Source of the DNA: Cyclobacteriaceae bacterium
GTDB taxonomy: Bacteria; Bacteroidota; Bacteroidia; Cytophagales; Cyclobacteriaceae
Assembly (NCBI GenBank): GCA_947457095.1
Contig: CANGUK010000002.1
Location: 1 to 64,000, forward strand
DNA: 64,000 nucleotides
Direction of reading: 5' to 3'
Positions 37,413-49,438 of this stretch are shown one piece after another; positions within the stretch are counted from its first letter, which is position 1; each line of letters begins with the position of its first letter. The position numbers and the translations under genes are program-made. The notes under the pieces are model-generated. The model did not search any database. It saw only the letters and a program-made list of their open reading frames with translations, and was not told the origin of the DNA.

Positions 37413-39485
37413 ATGAAAAATTATATTCTTCTCTTTTCACTTCTTTTTTGCTCCTTCGAGGGTATGGCCCAGCAACTAGGGGACTACTTGTCGGCCGCAT
37501 TTCCTACTCACATGACTGCATCTGCAGATGGCAAGGCCTTGGCCTGGATGTTCAACGACAAGGGGGAGCGCAATGTGTTTTATGCCAAAGCCCCAGCTTA
37601 TGAGGCGCAACAGCTGACGCAGTACATTGGAGATCAAGGAGTGGATCTAGGGCCTTTGGTTTTTTCTCCCGATGGGAACACCTTGCTGGTAGTTCGCGGA
37701 AATCCCAAAAACTCCTCGGGCTATGCAGCCAATCCTGCGCAACTTCAGGAAAACACTCAAAAGAAAATTCATGTGGTCCACCTCCAAACTGGAAAAAGTC
37801 GGGAATTTTCCTTGGGAGCATCCCCCGTATTTAGCCCAGACGGCAAGCAGGTCGCTTTTTTGCAGGGAGGGGAAGTATACTTAAAGGCACTTTCCGACAG
37901 CAGTGGGCAAATAGGCAAGCCCCTATTTGTAGCTAGAGGTACTTCCTCTAACCTGGCCTTTTCTCCAGATGGAAACTACCTAGCCTTTGTGTCAGCACGC
38001 ACCGACCATTCTTTTGTGGGCCTTTGGAATTTTGCAAAAAAGAGCCTCCACTTTCCAGAAGCCAGTTTGGACCACGACAGCTACCCCGCCTGGAGCCCGG
38101 ATGGAACCCAACTCGCCTACTTGCGTGTACCAAACGTCCTAAATCAACTCCCCTTCACCTCGCTGACGGAAGCCAATCCCTGGAGTATCCGCGTCCTTCA
38201 GCTCGCAACTATGGCGGCAGTGGAAGTGTGGAGGGCAGATCAAGGCGACGGCTCAGTGATGGTAGACGACCTCCCAGCGTCCTCTGAGCGCCTCTGGTGG
38301 ACGCCCGATGGGCAACTCGTCTTTCCTTGGGAAAAAAATAACTGGATGCAGCTCTATGCCGTCCACCCAAAAACAAAGCAGGTAAAGCATCTCAGTCCTG
38401 GAGAAGGGCAAGTCGAATGGGTGCAAACTTCCTACACCAAGAAAGACCTGCTCGTGACTCATAACATTGGAAATATTGACCGACGTCAGGTGTCGCTGCT
38501 CAACTTATCCACACTGGAGATGCAACTACTTTCTAATCCAGAAAGCATCTCATGGGCTCCCGTAGCGGTAGAAAAGGGTTGGGCATGTTTCGAGTCCAAC
38601 TGGAATCAGCCAGGCTGGCCTACACTTCACCTATCGGGAAAAAGCAAACTACTTGCAGAAGCTCGCTTCCCAAAGGATTTTCCAAAGACCTTCAGCAAGC
38701 CAGAAGCAATCACCCTTACCGCAAAAGATGGTTTCAAAACTTCCGCTCAGTTGTTTTTACCGCCAAACTACGATCCCAAGAAAAAATATCCTGCCGTCAT
38801 TTTTATGCATGGAGGTAGCCGCAGGCAGATGCTTTTGGGCTACAACTATGGCCTGTACTATTCCCACACCTATGGCGCTCAACAGTATTTTGCATCCCAG
38901 GGCTACATTGCCTTGACGCTCAATTACCGCAGTGGCATCGGCTATGGAATGGACTTTAGGGAGGAGAAAAACTTCGGAGCAGGAGGTGCTAGCGAGGTAC
39001 AGGATGTCTTGGCAGCAGCAGACTATTTGGCTTCCCGATCCGATGTGGATGCAGGCAGAATTGCTCCATGGGGTGGAAGTTATGGAGGATACTTGACCGC
39101 CCATGCACTGACACAGGCCCCCGAAAAGTTCCACGTAGGCGTCGACATCCATGGCGTCCACAATTGGAACAACGACATTCCCGTTTTTGCTTCGTGGTAT
39201 GCCCCTGAGAAATTTCCAGAAATGGCCGATCTGGCCTTTCGCTCCTCTCCTATGGCTCGTGTGGAAAACTGGAAGGATCCCGTATTGCTTATCCATGGGG
39301 ATGACGACCGCAACGTGCTCTTTTCCGAAAGTGTGGAACTGGCAGAAGTGTTGCGGAAGCAGGGAGTGGAAGTAGAGCAACTGGTCTTCCCGGATGAGGT
39401 GCATGCATTTTTACTTCACCAAAACTGGGTCAAGGCCTTTGAGGCAACCTTCCGATTTATCACCAAACATTCTTCGGAAAAATAA
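37413..39485 (+). CDS. S9-family prolyl oligopeptidase-like secreted peptidase
   Basis: WD40-like PD repeats (FSPDGNTLLV, FSPDGKQVAFL, FSPDGNYLAFV, WSPDGTQLAYL) and C-terminal catalytic GGSYGGYLTAHAL, HGDDDRNVLFSES, DEVHAFLLH. Confidence 0.94.
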   Translation: MKNYILLFSLLFCSFEGMAQQLGDYLSAAFPTHMTASADGKALAWMFNDKGERNVFYAKAPAYEAQQLTQYIGDQGVDLGPLVFSPDGNTLLVVRGNPKNSSGYAANPAQLQENTQKKIHVVHLQTGKSREFSLGASPVFSPDGKQVAFLQGGEVYLKALSDSSGQIGKPLFVARGTSSNLAFSPDGNYLAFVSARTDHSFVGLWNFAKKSLHFPEASLDHDSYPAWSPDGTQLAYLRVPNVLNQLPFTSLTEANPWSIRVLQLATMAAVEVWRADQGDGSVMVDDLPASSERLWWTPDGQLVFPWEKNNWMQLYAVHPKTKQVKHLSPGEGQVEWVQTSYTKKDLLVTHNIGNIDRRQVSLLNLSTLEMQLLSNPESISWAPVAVEKGWACFESNWNQPGWPTLHLSGKSKLLAEARFPKDFPKTFSKPEAITLTAKDGFKTSAQLFLPPNYDPKKKYPAVIFMHGGSRRQMLLGYNYGLYYSHTYGAQQYFASQGYIALTLNYRSGIGYGMDFREEKNFGAGGASEVQDVLAAADYLASRSDVDAGRIAPWGGSYGGYLTAHALTQAPEKFHVGVDIHGVHNWNNDIPVFASWYAPEKFPEMADLAFRSSPMARVENWKDPVLLIHGDDDRNVLFSESVELAEVLRKQGVEVEQLVFPDEVHAFLLHQNWVKAFEATFRFITKHSSEK

Positions 39486-39514
39486 ACGGTTATCCACAGG
39501 CAGGTAAAGCGATT

Positions 39515-40045
39515 TTACTCTTTTTTCAAAGACCTTACCGACTGGATGGCAGTGCTCAGCCTTTTGGCAGTATCTCCGGAAACAAGAATCCAAGGAAATC
39601 CACTCGCTTCAGTGAGTTGTTGGTAGATTTCAAAAAATTGCTGCCGCATTTCGAGATCAGGATGCTCCCGCAAAGGGTCTGCTTGCCAGGGCAAGTCAGG
39701 TGCGCACAAGAGGATCAAGTCGTAAGTTCGACGCTCCAATTCCTCCAGCACCCAGGGATCTACTTTCCCATAGCGGTGCTGGGACCAGACCTGAATCACC
39801 CGCAAGTCGGTGTCACAGAAGAGGTAGCTTTTTGCATTTACAGCAAGTTCATCCTCCATCTGCATTTGTTGCTTGCCGATTTGAAGGAGGTCTTCGTAGG
39901 CATAGGGACGGTCTAGTTTTTCCAAGTACTCCCTTGCTACTTCAGGCACCCAGGGCTCTTGGAAGTAGGCCGCCAAAGCCGATGCCAGCGTACTTTTTCC
40001 AGTAGACTCAGGCCCCAAAATCAGGATGCGCTTAGGCTTTTGCAT
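39515..40045 (-). CDS. NadR-like AAA ATPase / ribosylnicotinamide kinase
   Basis: RILILGPESTGKSTLASALAAYF, PEVAREYLEKLDRPYAYEDLLQIGKQQMQMED, LLCAPDLPWQADPLREHP; overlaps the pnuC end. Confidence 0.88.
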   Translation of the reverse strand: MQKPKRILILGPESTGKSTLASALAAYFQEPWVPEVAREYLEKLDRPYAYEDLLQIGKQQMQMEDELAVNAKSYLFCDTDLRVIQVWSQHRYGKVDPWVLEELERRTYDLILLCAPDLPWQADPLREHPDLEMRQQFFEIYQQLTEASGFPWILVSGDTAKRLSTAIQSVRSLKKE

Positions 40046-40649
40046 GGGTTCGGGTGGCTTGAATCCAAGAAAAAAGCCCCGCTATCGCCAAGGCGGTGAA
40101 GAACAAATACTGAAAAGACGTCAGCACAAGTCCTTTGTGGAAATAGAGCGGAATGGAAACGACATCGGTCAAGATCCAAAAAATCCAACTTTCCACCTTT
40201 TTTTTCGCCATCAACCACATGGCCACAAAAGCCGAAGCCGTGGTGAAGGAATCCCAATAGGGTACCGTGCTGTCCGTAAACTGAAGTAAGGACCAGGCCA
40301 ATAGCGGAAAGGAACACCCAAAAATTAGAAGTGAAAAAAACCAACCCTTGCCATCTAGCCAGGTGACGGGAAGGGTATCCTGCTTTTCTTGGGGATGTGT
40401 CCACAAGTACCAGCCATAGACGGACATGCCAAAGTAATAGGCATTGATGCCCATGTCCGCATAGAGCCCATAGTCAAAACATATCCACACGTAGATGAGC
40501 ACGGATACGATGCCTGTGGGGTACACCAAAATGTGTTGCTTCGTGGAAAAATACACCGAGGTAATCCCCATCAAGACGGCAAACGCTTCCAGCCAACTGA
40601 GTTGCTGCAGCCCTTCTGCCAATCCGGTACGGAGTAGTTCGAAATCCAT
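40032..40649 (-). CDS. pnuC: PnuC-family nicotinamide riboside (or thiamine) transporter
   Basis: MDFELLRTGLAEGLQQLSWLEAFAVLMGITSVYFSTKQHILVYPTGIVSVLIYVWICFDYGLYADMGINAYYFGMSVYGWYLW; start set at 40649 because the longer ORF is antisense to uvrA. Confidence 0.9.
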   Translation of the reverse strand: MDFELLRTGLAEGLQQLSWLEAFAVLMGITSVYFSTKQHILVYPTGIVSVLIYVWICFDYGLYADMGINAYYFGMSVYGWYLWTHPQEKQDTLPVTWLDGKGWFFSLLIFGCSFPLLAWSLLQFTDSTVPYWDSFTTASAFVAMWLMAKKKVESWIFWILTDVVSIPLYFHKGLVLTSFQYLFFTALAIAGLFSWIQATRTHAKA

Positions 40650-40781
40650 GATGCGAAGAAAAGGATAAATTTGAGAGCGAAAACCTAAGCCGCTGGTTAA
40701 TTTAGGTTCCTTCCCCTCAAATTTGTAGCAAAGAGTTAACTTTTCCTGCAGTTGCCAGGTTTGATTGCTAAATTGCGCTTT

Positions 40782-43583
40782 ATGAAGTTGCCCAGTACCC
40801 CGGTCACCCAAGACATTGATTCCCTCGATCCGAAGGACTTTATTTTGATTAAAAATGCGCAGGTCAATAACCTGAAGCACCTCAGTGTGGCCATTCCCAG
40901 AAATGCCTTTGTGGTCATCACGGGTTTGTCTGGCTCGGGCAAGTCTTCCTTGGCCTTTGATACGCTTTTTGCCGAAGGGCAACGCATGTATGTGGAGAGC
41001 TTGAGCTCCTATGCACGACAGTTTTTGGGGAGGATGGAAAAGCCCGAGGTGGAATACATCAAAGGGGTGGCTCCGGCCATTGCCATCCAGCAAAAGGTAA
41101 GCACCAAAAATCCCCGCTCTACCGTAGGCACCACTACCGAAATCTACGATTACCTGAAACTTCTCTTTGCCCGTGTGGGCAAAACCTATTCTCCGATTTC
41201 TGAAAAAGAGGTCAAGCACCATACCGTGAGTGACATCGTGGATTTTGTGCATTCCTTCGAGGAGGAGTCCAAAGTGATGATCTCTTGCCCCCTGCAGCCC
41301 TCGGGAGATCGAAAACTCGAAAAGGAACTCGAACTCTTGCTTCAAAAAGGCTATACCCGCGTATTGCGAGATGGAGAAGTGCTGGTCCTGGAGGAGATTT
41401 TGGCGCTGCCAAAAATCGAAAAAGGAAACTATGAAATTTTAATCGACCGCTTGACGGTACAGAAAGAAGTAGAAGACAACCAATTTCGGTTGGCCGACTC
41501 CATCCAAACTGCGCTTTTTGAAGGGCATGGAAACTGTAAAATCACACTTCCTGGACAGGAGACCCGTACTTTTTCGGACCGATTTGAGTTGGACGGGATG
41601 TCCTTTGAACTCCCTTCTGTCAATTTCTTCTCCTTCAACAATCCTTACGGAGCCTGCAAGCGCTGCGAAGGCTTTGGAACAGTCTTGGGCATCGACCAGG
41701 ATTTGGTCATTCCAGACAAGGAGCTATCGGTGTACGAGGGGGCGATTGCGCCTTGGAGAGGGGAAAGCGGGAAAGGCTGGTTGGAACCGCTATTGAAAAA
41801 AGGAATCGACTTCGATTTTCCCATTCACCGTGCCTACCAAGACCTGACCGAGAAAGAACAATCCCTGCTTTGGAAGGGAAATGCATATTTCCGTGGACTC
41901 CATGAGTTTTTTGAAGACCTGGAGTCCAAAACCTACAAAATCCAATACCGCGTCATGCTTTCCCGATTCCGGGGACGTACTGCTTGCCCGGATTGCCGAG
42001 GCACGCGTTTGCGAAAAGATGCTTCCTACGTGCAGCTTGGAGGTAAATCCATCACAGACCTGGTGTTGATGCCCATTGAAGATGCGCTTCAATTTTTCCA
42101 AACCATAAAGCTTTCTACCCACGAAGCGAAGTTAGCCAGCCGATTGCTTAAGGAAATTACCAGTCGATTGGAGTTTATGAACCAGGTGGGACTGGGCTAT
42201 TTGACCCTCAACCGCCTCACCTCTAGCTTATCCGGGGGCGAATACCAACGGATTAAGTTGGCCACCTCACTGGGATCTGCTTTGGTAGGCTCCATGTACA
42301 TTCTGGATGAGCCCAGCATTGGACTTCACCCACGGGATACCGATCGACTGATCGAAGTACTGAAGGCCTTGAAAAACTTGGGCAACACGGTCATTGTTGT
42401 GGAGCACGAGGAAAAAGTGATGCGGGCGGCCGACCAATTGATTGACATAGGACTAGAGGCAGGCATAAAAGGAGGAGAATTGCTTTTCCAAGGAAGCATC
42501 GAGGACCTCATTTCGCATGGCACTACCTACACCGCCAAATACCTACGTGGTGAAGAGAAGATATTCACCAAAGCAGGCAACCGCAGCTGGAAAGATTCCA
42601 TCTGGATCAAAGGTGCTCGAGAAAACAACCTTAAAAATTTAGCGGTACAGTTTCCCCTCCACACGCTCACCGTTGTGACCGGAGTCTCTGGTTCGGGCAA
42701 GTCAACTTTGGTGAAGAAGATCCTTTACCCAGCGCTTGGAAGACTGCTGGGCACAGTGATGGACGAAGCCGGAAAGTACGATAAGCTCGAGGGGGATTAC
42801 AAGAAGGTCACCCAAGTGGAGTTTGTGGATCAAAACCCGATTGGCAAGTCATCCCGCTCCAACCCAGTCACTTATGTGAAGGCTTATGACGTCATTCGAA
42901 CCCTCTTTTCAGAGCAGCCGCTCTCGAAGCAGCGGGGCTACAAGCCTGCCTTTTTCTCCTTCAATGTAGATGGCGGTCGCTGTGAAGCCTGCCAAGGGGA
43001 GGGCAATGTAACCGTAGAAATGCAGTTTATGGCGGACATCCACCTCACCTGCGAGTCATGCAAAGGGAAGCGCTTCAAAAATGAAATCTTGGAAGTCACC
43101 TACAAGGACAAAAACATTTCCGAGGTGCTGGACATGACCATTGACGAAGCCATCGAATTTTTCAAGGAAAAGTCTCAGTTGATCAATCGCCTCCTTCCTC
43201 TGCAAGAAGTTGGCTTGGGCTACATTGGCATGGGCCAGAGTTCGAATACCCTCTCGGGTGGAGAGGCCCAGCGAGTCAAGCTGGCTTCCTTCTTAGGCAA
43301 GGGCGGCACCAAAACCGGAGATCACATCCTCTTTATCTTTGATGAACCGACTACGGGCTTGCATTTTCACGACATCAGCAAGCTTTTGCACAGCATCAAT
43401 GCGCTCATTGACCAGGGACACTCCGTAATCATCATCGAACACAACACCGAGGTGATCAAATGTGCGGATTGGGTGATTGACTTGGGACCAGAAGGGGGAA
43501 ATAAAGGGGGTCAACTGACCTTTGCCGGTACTCCTGAGGATTTGGCGAAGGAGAAGGGGAATTTTACGGGAATGTATTTATAG
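40782..43583 (+). CDS. uvrA: Excinuclease ABC subunit UvrA
   Basis: [120 protein letters not shown]. Confidence 0.97.
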   Translation: MKLPSTPVTQDIDSLDPKDFILIKNAQVNNLKHLSVAIPRNAFVVITGLSGSGKSSLAFDTLFAEGQRMYVESLSSYARQFLGRMEKPEVEYIKGVAPAIAIQQKVSTKNPRSTVGTTTEIYDYLKLLFARVGKTYSPISEKEVKHHTVSDIVDFVHSFEEESKVMISCPLQPSGDRKLEKELELLLQKGYTRVLRDGEVLVLEEILALPKIEKGNYEILIDRLTVQKEVEDNQFRLADSIQTALFEGHGNCKITLPGQETRTFSDRFELDGMSFELPSVNFFSFNNPYGACKRCEGFGTVLGIDQDLVIPDKELSVYEGAIAPWRGESGKGWLEPLLKKGIDFDFPIHRAYQDLTEKEQSLLWKGNAYFRGLHEFFEDLESKTYKIQYRVMLSRFRGRTACPDCRGTRLRKDASYVQLGGKSITDLVLMPIEDALQFFQTIKLSTHEAKLASRLLKEITSRLEFMNQVGLGYLTLNRLTSSLSGGEYQRIKLATSLGSALVGSMYILDEPSIGLHPRDTDRLIEVLKALKNLGNTVIVVEHEEKVMRAADQLIDIGLEAGIKGGELLFQGSIEDLISHGTTYTAKYLRGEEKIFTKAGNRSWKDSIWIKGARENNLKNLAVQFPLHTLTVVTGVSGSGKSTLVKKILYPALGRLLGTVMDEAGKYDKLEGDYKKVTQVEFVDQNPIGKSSRSNPVTYVKAYDVIRTLFSEQPLSKQRGYKPAFFSFNVDGGRCEACQGEGNVTVEMQFMADIHLTCESCKGKRFKNEILEVTYKDKNISEVLDMTIDEAIEFFKEKSQLINRLLPLQEVGLGYIGMGQSSNTLSGGEAQRVKLASFLGKGGTKTGDHILFIFDEPTTGLHFHDISKLLHSINALIDQGHSVIIIEHNTEVIKCADWVIDLGPEGGNKGGQLTFAGTPEDLAKEKGNFTGMYL

Positions 43584-43584
43584 A

Positions 43585-43699
43585 AGGTTGTACGAAGTAC
43601 CATGTTCCAAGTACAATGTAGGGATTCGAATTAGACTACAATTCTGCTATTTAAGGTTCTTGGTACATTGTACTTGGTACTTCGTACAATCTTGATACT
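43585..43699. repeat. Foldback palindromic intergenic element
   Basis: TTGTACGAAGTACCA[TGTTCCA]AGTACAATGTA ... TACATTGTACTTGGTACTTCGTACAA; arms complementary over 26 nt apart from a 7-nt insertion. Confidence 0.85.
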
Positions 43700-43759
43700 A
43701 GCGACTTGATACTCCTTAAATATCGAATGTCTAACGCTGATTGAAGAATGTCGAGTTGT

Positions 43760-45589
<1,830 letters not shown>

Positions 45590-45618
45590 GTGATGGCGTG
45601 CTAAGAATTCCAAAAAAT

Positions 45619-46131
45619 TCAGTTTTTAGAGATTTTTTTCAGATAGACTTGATTCTTATGGATTACTTTTAAAATATAGGTGGCGTGGGAGAGTGGATTA
45701 AAGCTAACCTCTAGTAATTGCGCTGCGATATAGATTTTTGAAAACACCGATCTACCCAACATATCAACTACCTCTACCTCCACGTCACCATTGATTGGTT
45801 TGGAAAAGGAAATCGTAAGCGCATCGGAGAACGGATTCGGAAAAACCGTTACCAATAAATTGGAAAAAGGAAGCGGCTCCTTCAAGGTAGAGACGGTATA
45901 CGGCTGGATAAACCCTTGAATCGCGCTGTATTTAACTCCATAATAGGTCCCAATTACACCTGATTGTCCCACACTTGCTTCAACGACATAAGTTCTCCCC
46001 TCAATGGAGGCCCTTACAGATGCCCCCGCCTCTCCCAATGTTGATCGGATCAAATAGGGACTCTTTACCTCTTGTGCCCATGAAAGAGAACTAAAAACCA
46101 AAGCGTACAGAAAAAAGAAAGCTGACTTCAT
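45619..46131 (-). CDS. T9SS type A sorting-domain protein
   Basis: Signal peptide; C-terminal [38 protein letters not shown]...[23 protein letters not shown]. Confidence 0.85.
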   Translation of the reverse strand: MKSAFFFLYALVFSSLSWAQEVKSPYLIRSTLGEAGASVRASIEGRTYVVEASVGQSGVIGTYYGVKYSAIQGFIQPYTVSTLKEPLPFSNLLVTVFPNPFSDALTISFSKPINGDVEVEVVDMLGRSVFSKIYIAAQLLEVSFNPLSHATYILKVIHKNQVYLKKISKN

Positions 46132-46727
46132 ATACTATTCAAAAAACTCGTTCGTAACTGGACTCAGAGAGGTTGGAGCGACCAACTTTCTCTTATGCTC
46201 TAATAAATCCCCTTTTTTGAGAAAGGGGTGCACTACCCAAAGCAGCATAAAGGATGTCTAATGCCGTTTTTGGTGATAAAAGAAATTGAAAACAGAGAAC
46301 TACGAAAGAGAAAAACTTGCCAATAATTACACTAAACAGCTGGCTTTTAAAGGTAAAAATGCCTCTTTTTGAAGGAAGGGACTGGAATAAGTTTAAGATA
46401 AGCCAAAAGTAGATACGTTTGAAATTATGGGGGAGATAATCAGAAAAAAAGGAGTTGGATTTCTGATGAACTGCCCTAAAATTGGAGGGTGAATTCCAAA
46501 AAGAACTAGTTGAAGCAAAAGCACAAAAGTCAGTATTCATAAACAAAAATTTAAAGATTAAACAATAATTCTTAAATATAAATAAATTATACTTTAAACT
46601 ATGTTTTGTGTAGTTTTTTCTGTTTCTAAAAAGTAAAAAGGAGAACTAAAAAGTGGGGGATAGGGGACAATGCAGAGAGATCCCTGCGCGGTAGGCTTCT
46701 CAAAATCTTACAACAGAAGTTTTAAAA

Positions 46728-46773
46728 AAACCACATAGACACATAGAAAAGATCCTATGTGTCTATGTGGTTT
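46728..46773. repeat. Perfect 19-bp intergenic hairpin
   Basis: AAACCACATAGACACATAG-AAAAGATC-CTATGTGTCTATGTGGTTT; half-copy AACCACATAGACACATAG also near 14980. Confidence 0.85.
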
Positions 46774-46781
46774 AAAGCATC

Positions 46782-46888
46782 TTGCCTGCCTGTCGGCAGA
46801 CGGGCCTGCCTTCCGCAGGTAGGCTTGCCTGCCAAAGGCAGGGTACTTCGTATAATCTTGATACTTGCTACTAGATACTTGCTACTAA
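46782..46888. repeat. Composite intergenic repeat (GCCTGCC/GGCAGG palindromes, GGTACTTCGTATAATCTTGATACT, 14-nt tandem repeat)
   Basis: GGTACTTCGTATAATCTTGATACT (46842-46865) has one mismatch to 43676-43699; ATACTTGCTACTAG/ATACTTGCTACTAA tandem at 46861-46888. Confidence 0.8.
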
Positions 46889-47857
46889 TAAAACCACTCC
46901 CTTCCCCAGCATTCTACGATCCATCAGATCCTGCAAAGCCTGAGGAGCCTCAGCCAAACTATACCTTTTCCCCACATGCTGCCGAATCTTTCCTTCCTGA
47001 ATCCAAGCAAGCAGCTGTCGGGTATTTTGAAGACTAGCCCTCGGTTCTAGCTTAGCAAACTGGCCCCAAAACACGCCGACCACCGAACAGCCCTTCAAAA
47101 GGGGAAGGTTCATCGGGAGCTGCGGGATTTCTCCATTTGCAAAGCCAACCACCAAATAGCGCCCTTTCCAGGCCATGCCTCGCAAGGCGGCTTCGGAAAA
47201 TTTTCCTCCCACCGGATCGTAGACCACATCCACACCCCGTCCTCCAGTCAACTCTTTGATTCGCGTTTTCAGGTCCTCCGTTTCGTAATTGATCGTTTCC
47301 ACTGCCCCCTTCTCTCGGCAAAGGGCAAGCTTTTCTTCCGTAGATGCTGCTGCAATTACGCGAGCCCCCATCAAGGTGCCCAGTTCCACCGCCGCCAAAC
47401 CCACTCCTCCTGCGGCACCCAGTACAAGCAGCGTTTCCCCTGCCTGCAGTTGAGCACGATCTTTCAGCGCATGGTAGGAAGTGCCATAGGTGTACAGTGT
47501 GGTCGCCGCTACCTCAGGTGAAATCCCTTCTGGCAAGGGAAATACCCGATCTGCATCTACCGCCACCTTTTCGGCAAAGCCTCCCCAGCCACAAAGAGCA
47601 AGAACAGGCTGCCCCAATTCCAGGCCTTGAACCTCGTCCCCCAGTTCGGACAAGATCCCCGCCACCTCTCCTCCAGGTGAAAAGGGGAGCTCTGGCTTAA
47701 ACTGGTACTTGTTCTGAATGATCAGCACATCCGGAAAATTTACCCCACAGGCCGCTACGGTGATGACCACCTGCTTGGGCCCGGCGACAGGAGTGGAAAC
47801 CTCCTGCACCTGCAAGGTGTCGGGAAGTCCAAATTGGGTACAAAGAACTGCTTTCAT
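46871..47857 (-). CDS. NADPH:quinone oxidoreductase family (zinc-type MDR) protein
   Basis: MKAVLCTQFGLPDTLQVQEV, GVNFPDVLIIQNKYQFKPELPFSPGGEVAG, LVLGAAGGVGLAAVELG, RGVDVVYDPVGG; start at MKAVLC. Confidence 0.93.
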   Translation of the reverse strand: MKAVLCTQFGLPDTLQVQEVSTPVAGPKQVVITVAACGVNFPDVLIIQNKYQFKPELPFSPGGEVAGILSELGDEVQGLELGQPVLALCGWGGFAEKVAVDADRVFPLPEGISPEVAATTLYTYGTSYHALKDRAQLQAGETLLVLGAAGGVGLAAVELGTLMGARVIAAASTEEKLALCREKGAVETINYETEDLKTRIKELTGGRGVDVVYDPVGGKFSEAALRGMAWKGRYLVVGFANGEIPQLPMNLPLLKGCSVVGVFWGQFAKLEPRASLQNTRQLLAWIQEGKIRQHVGKRYSLAEAPQALQDLMDRRMLGKGVVLLVASI

Positions 47858-47966
47858 GGAGCTTGATTTTTGCCGAAGGCGTGTAAACACAAAAGAAGGA
47901 AAAAAGAAGGAAAATCGGCTCGAAAGGGATAATTTTGAGACCAATTCACCCCAAAGACTTTCTTAC

Positions 47967-49355
47967 ATGTCTGTAGCATCCTACCTCGAAAAAAATAAAG
48001 CCCGCTTTCTTCAAGAACTCTTTGACCTCCTCCGCATTCCTTCGGTGAGCGCAGATCCCAAATTCAAGGGAGACGTAGTGGCGGCAGCCAATTTTGTCAA
48101 AAACTCCCTGGAAAAAGCGGGTGCAGATCGGGTGGAAATCTGTGAAACCCCTGGTTTCCCGATTGTATACGGAGAAAAAATAATTGATCCAAAACTACCT
48201 ACCGTATTGGTTTACGGCCACTACGACGTGCAGCCTGCGGATCCCTACGAACTCTGGGATTCCCCACCTTTTGAGCCGGTATTGAAGAAAACGGCTATCC
48301 ATCCCGAAGGAGCTATTTTTGCCCGAGGAGCAGCAGACGACAAGGGGCAGTTCTACATGCACATCAAGGCCTTTGAAGCAATGATGGCCACAAGCGACCT
48401 CCCTTGCAATGTCAAGTTTATGATCGAAGGGGAAGAGGAAATCGGCTCGGACAACTTGGATAAGTTTGTGCTGGCCAACAAGGAGCGTCTCCGGGCAGAT
48501 GTCATCTTGATCTCCGACACGCACATGATCGGCATGCAAGACCCTTCCATCACAGTAGGTCTGCGCGGCATGGCCTACATGGAAGTAGAGGTGACAGGCT
48601 CCAACCGAGACCTGCACTCCGGTACCTATGGAGGCGCTGTAGCAAACCCTATCAATGTCCTTTGCAAAATGATCGCGTCCCTCAAGGACGAAAATGAGCA
48701 CATCACCATCCCTGGGTTTTACGAGAAAGTGCAGGAACTCAGCGCAGCACAGCGTCAGCGCCTCAACGAAGCTCCTTTTGATCTTTCAGAATACAAAGGC
48801 AAGCTAGATATCCAAGAAGTGCATGGGGAAAAAGGCTACACCACCATCGAGCGCATTGGCATCCGTCCTACGCTAGATGTGAATGGGATCTGGGGAGGGT
48901 ACACCGGTGAGGGAGCCAAGACCGTACTTCCTTCCAAGGCCTTTGCCAAGATTTCCATGCGCTTGGTCCCTGACCAGGACTGGCACGAAATCGCCACCCT
49001 TTTTGAAACTCATTTCAAGGCCATCGCCCCAGCGTCGGTAACCGTCAAGGTAAAAGCACACCACGGTGGCGCTCCTGCAGTGGTGTCAGACTCTTCCCTA
49101 GGCTACCAAGCGGCAGAAGCTGCCATGGAGGAGACCTTCGGCAAACGACCGATTCCTACCCGAGAAGGGGGGTCCATTCCTATCGTAGCCCTCTTTCAAA
49201 AAGAGTTGGGTTCCGATCCCATCCTATTTGGTTTTGGACTAGACACGGACGCCTTGCACTCACCCAACGAGCACTATGGGGTGAAAAACTACCTGATTGG
49301 CATCGAAACCATCGCCGCCTTTTTCAGGCACTTTAGCACCCTGAACGGAAAATAA
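47967..49355 (+). CDS. M20-family dipeptidase
   Basis: VLVYGHYDVQPADPYELWDSPPFEP, FARGAADDKGQFYMHIKAFEAM, IEGEEEIGSDNL, HSGTYGGAVANPINVL; start at MSVASYLEKNK. Confidence 0.94.
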   Translation: MSVASYLEKNKARFLQELFDLLRIPSVSADPKFKGDVVAAANFVKNSLEKAGADRVEICETPGFPIVYGEKIIDPKLPTVLVYGHYDVQPADPYELWDSPPFEPVLKKTAIHPEGAIFARGAADDKGQFYMHIKAFEAMMATSDLPCNVKFMIEGEEEIGSDNLDKFVLANKERLRADVILISDTHMIGMQDPSITVGLRGMAYMEVEVTGSNRDLHSGTYGGAVANPINVLCKMIASLKDENEHITIPGFYEKVQELSAAQRQRLNEAPFDLSEYKGKLDIQEVHGEKGYTTIERIGIRPTLDVNGIWGGYTGEGAKTVLPSKAFAKISMRLVPDQDWHEIATLFETHFKAIAPASVTVKVKAHHGGAPAVVSDSSLGYQAAEAAMEETFGKRPIPTREGGSIPIVALFQKELGSDPILFGFGLDTDALHSPNEHYGVKNYLIGIETIAAFFRHFSTLNGK

Positions 49356-49438
49356 GTATGGCTCATCCTTTGACTCCCCAAACCACGAAAAACTTTAGCC
49401 CTTTAGTTATAGTTTCCTCTAGGTAAACCCTGTATTTC

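Noticed and set aside
40650-41345. N-terminal 232-aa extension of the pnuC ORF
   Set aside because: Antisense to the strongly supported uvrA gene and not PnuC-like; the real start is at MDFELLRTG (40649).
46193-46546. 117-aa minus-strand ORF upstream of the T9SS gene
   Set aside because: Low-complexity Phe/Ser-rich translation, no recognised motif, AT-rich region with hairpins; cannot be excluded but not supported.
47718-47966. N-terminal extension of the M20 dipeptidase ORF
   Set aside because: Antisense to the quinone oxidoreductase and lacks peptidase sequence; normal start MSVASYLEKNK at 47967.
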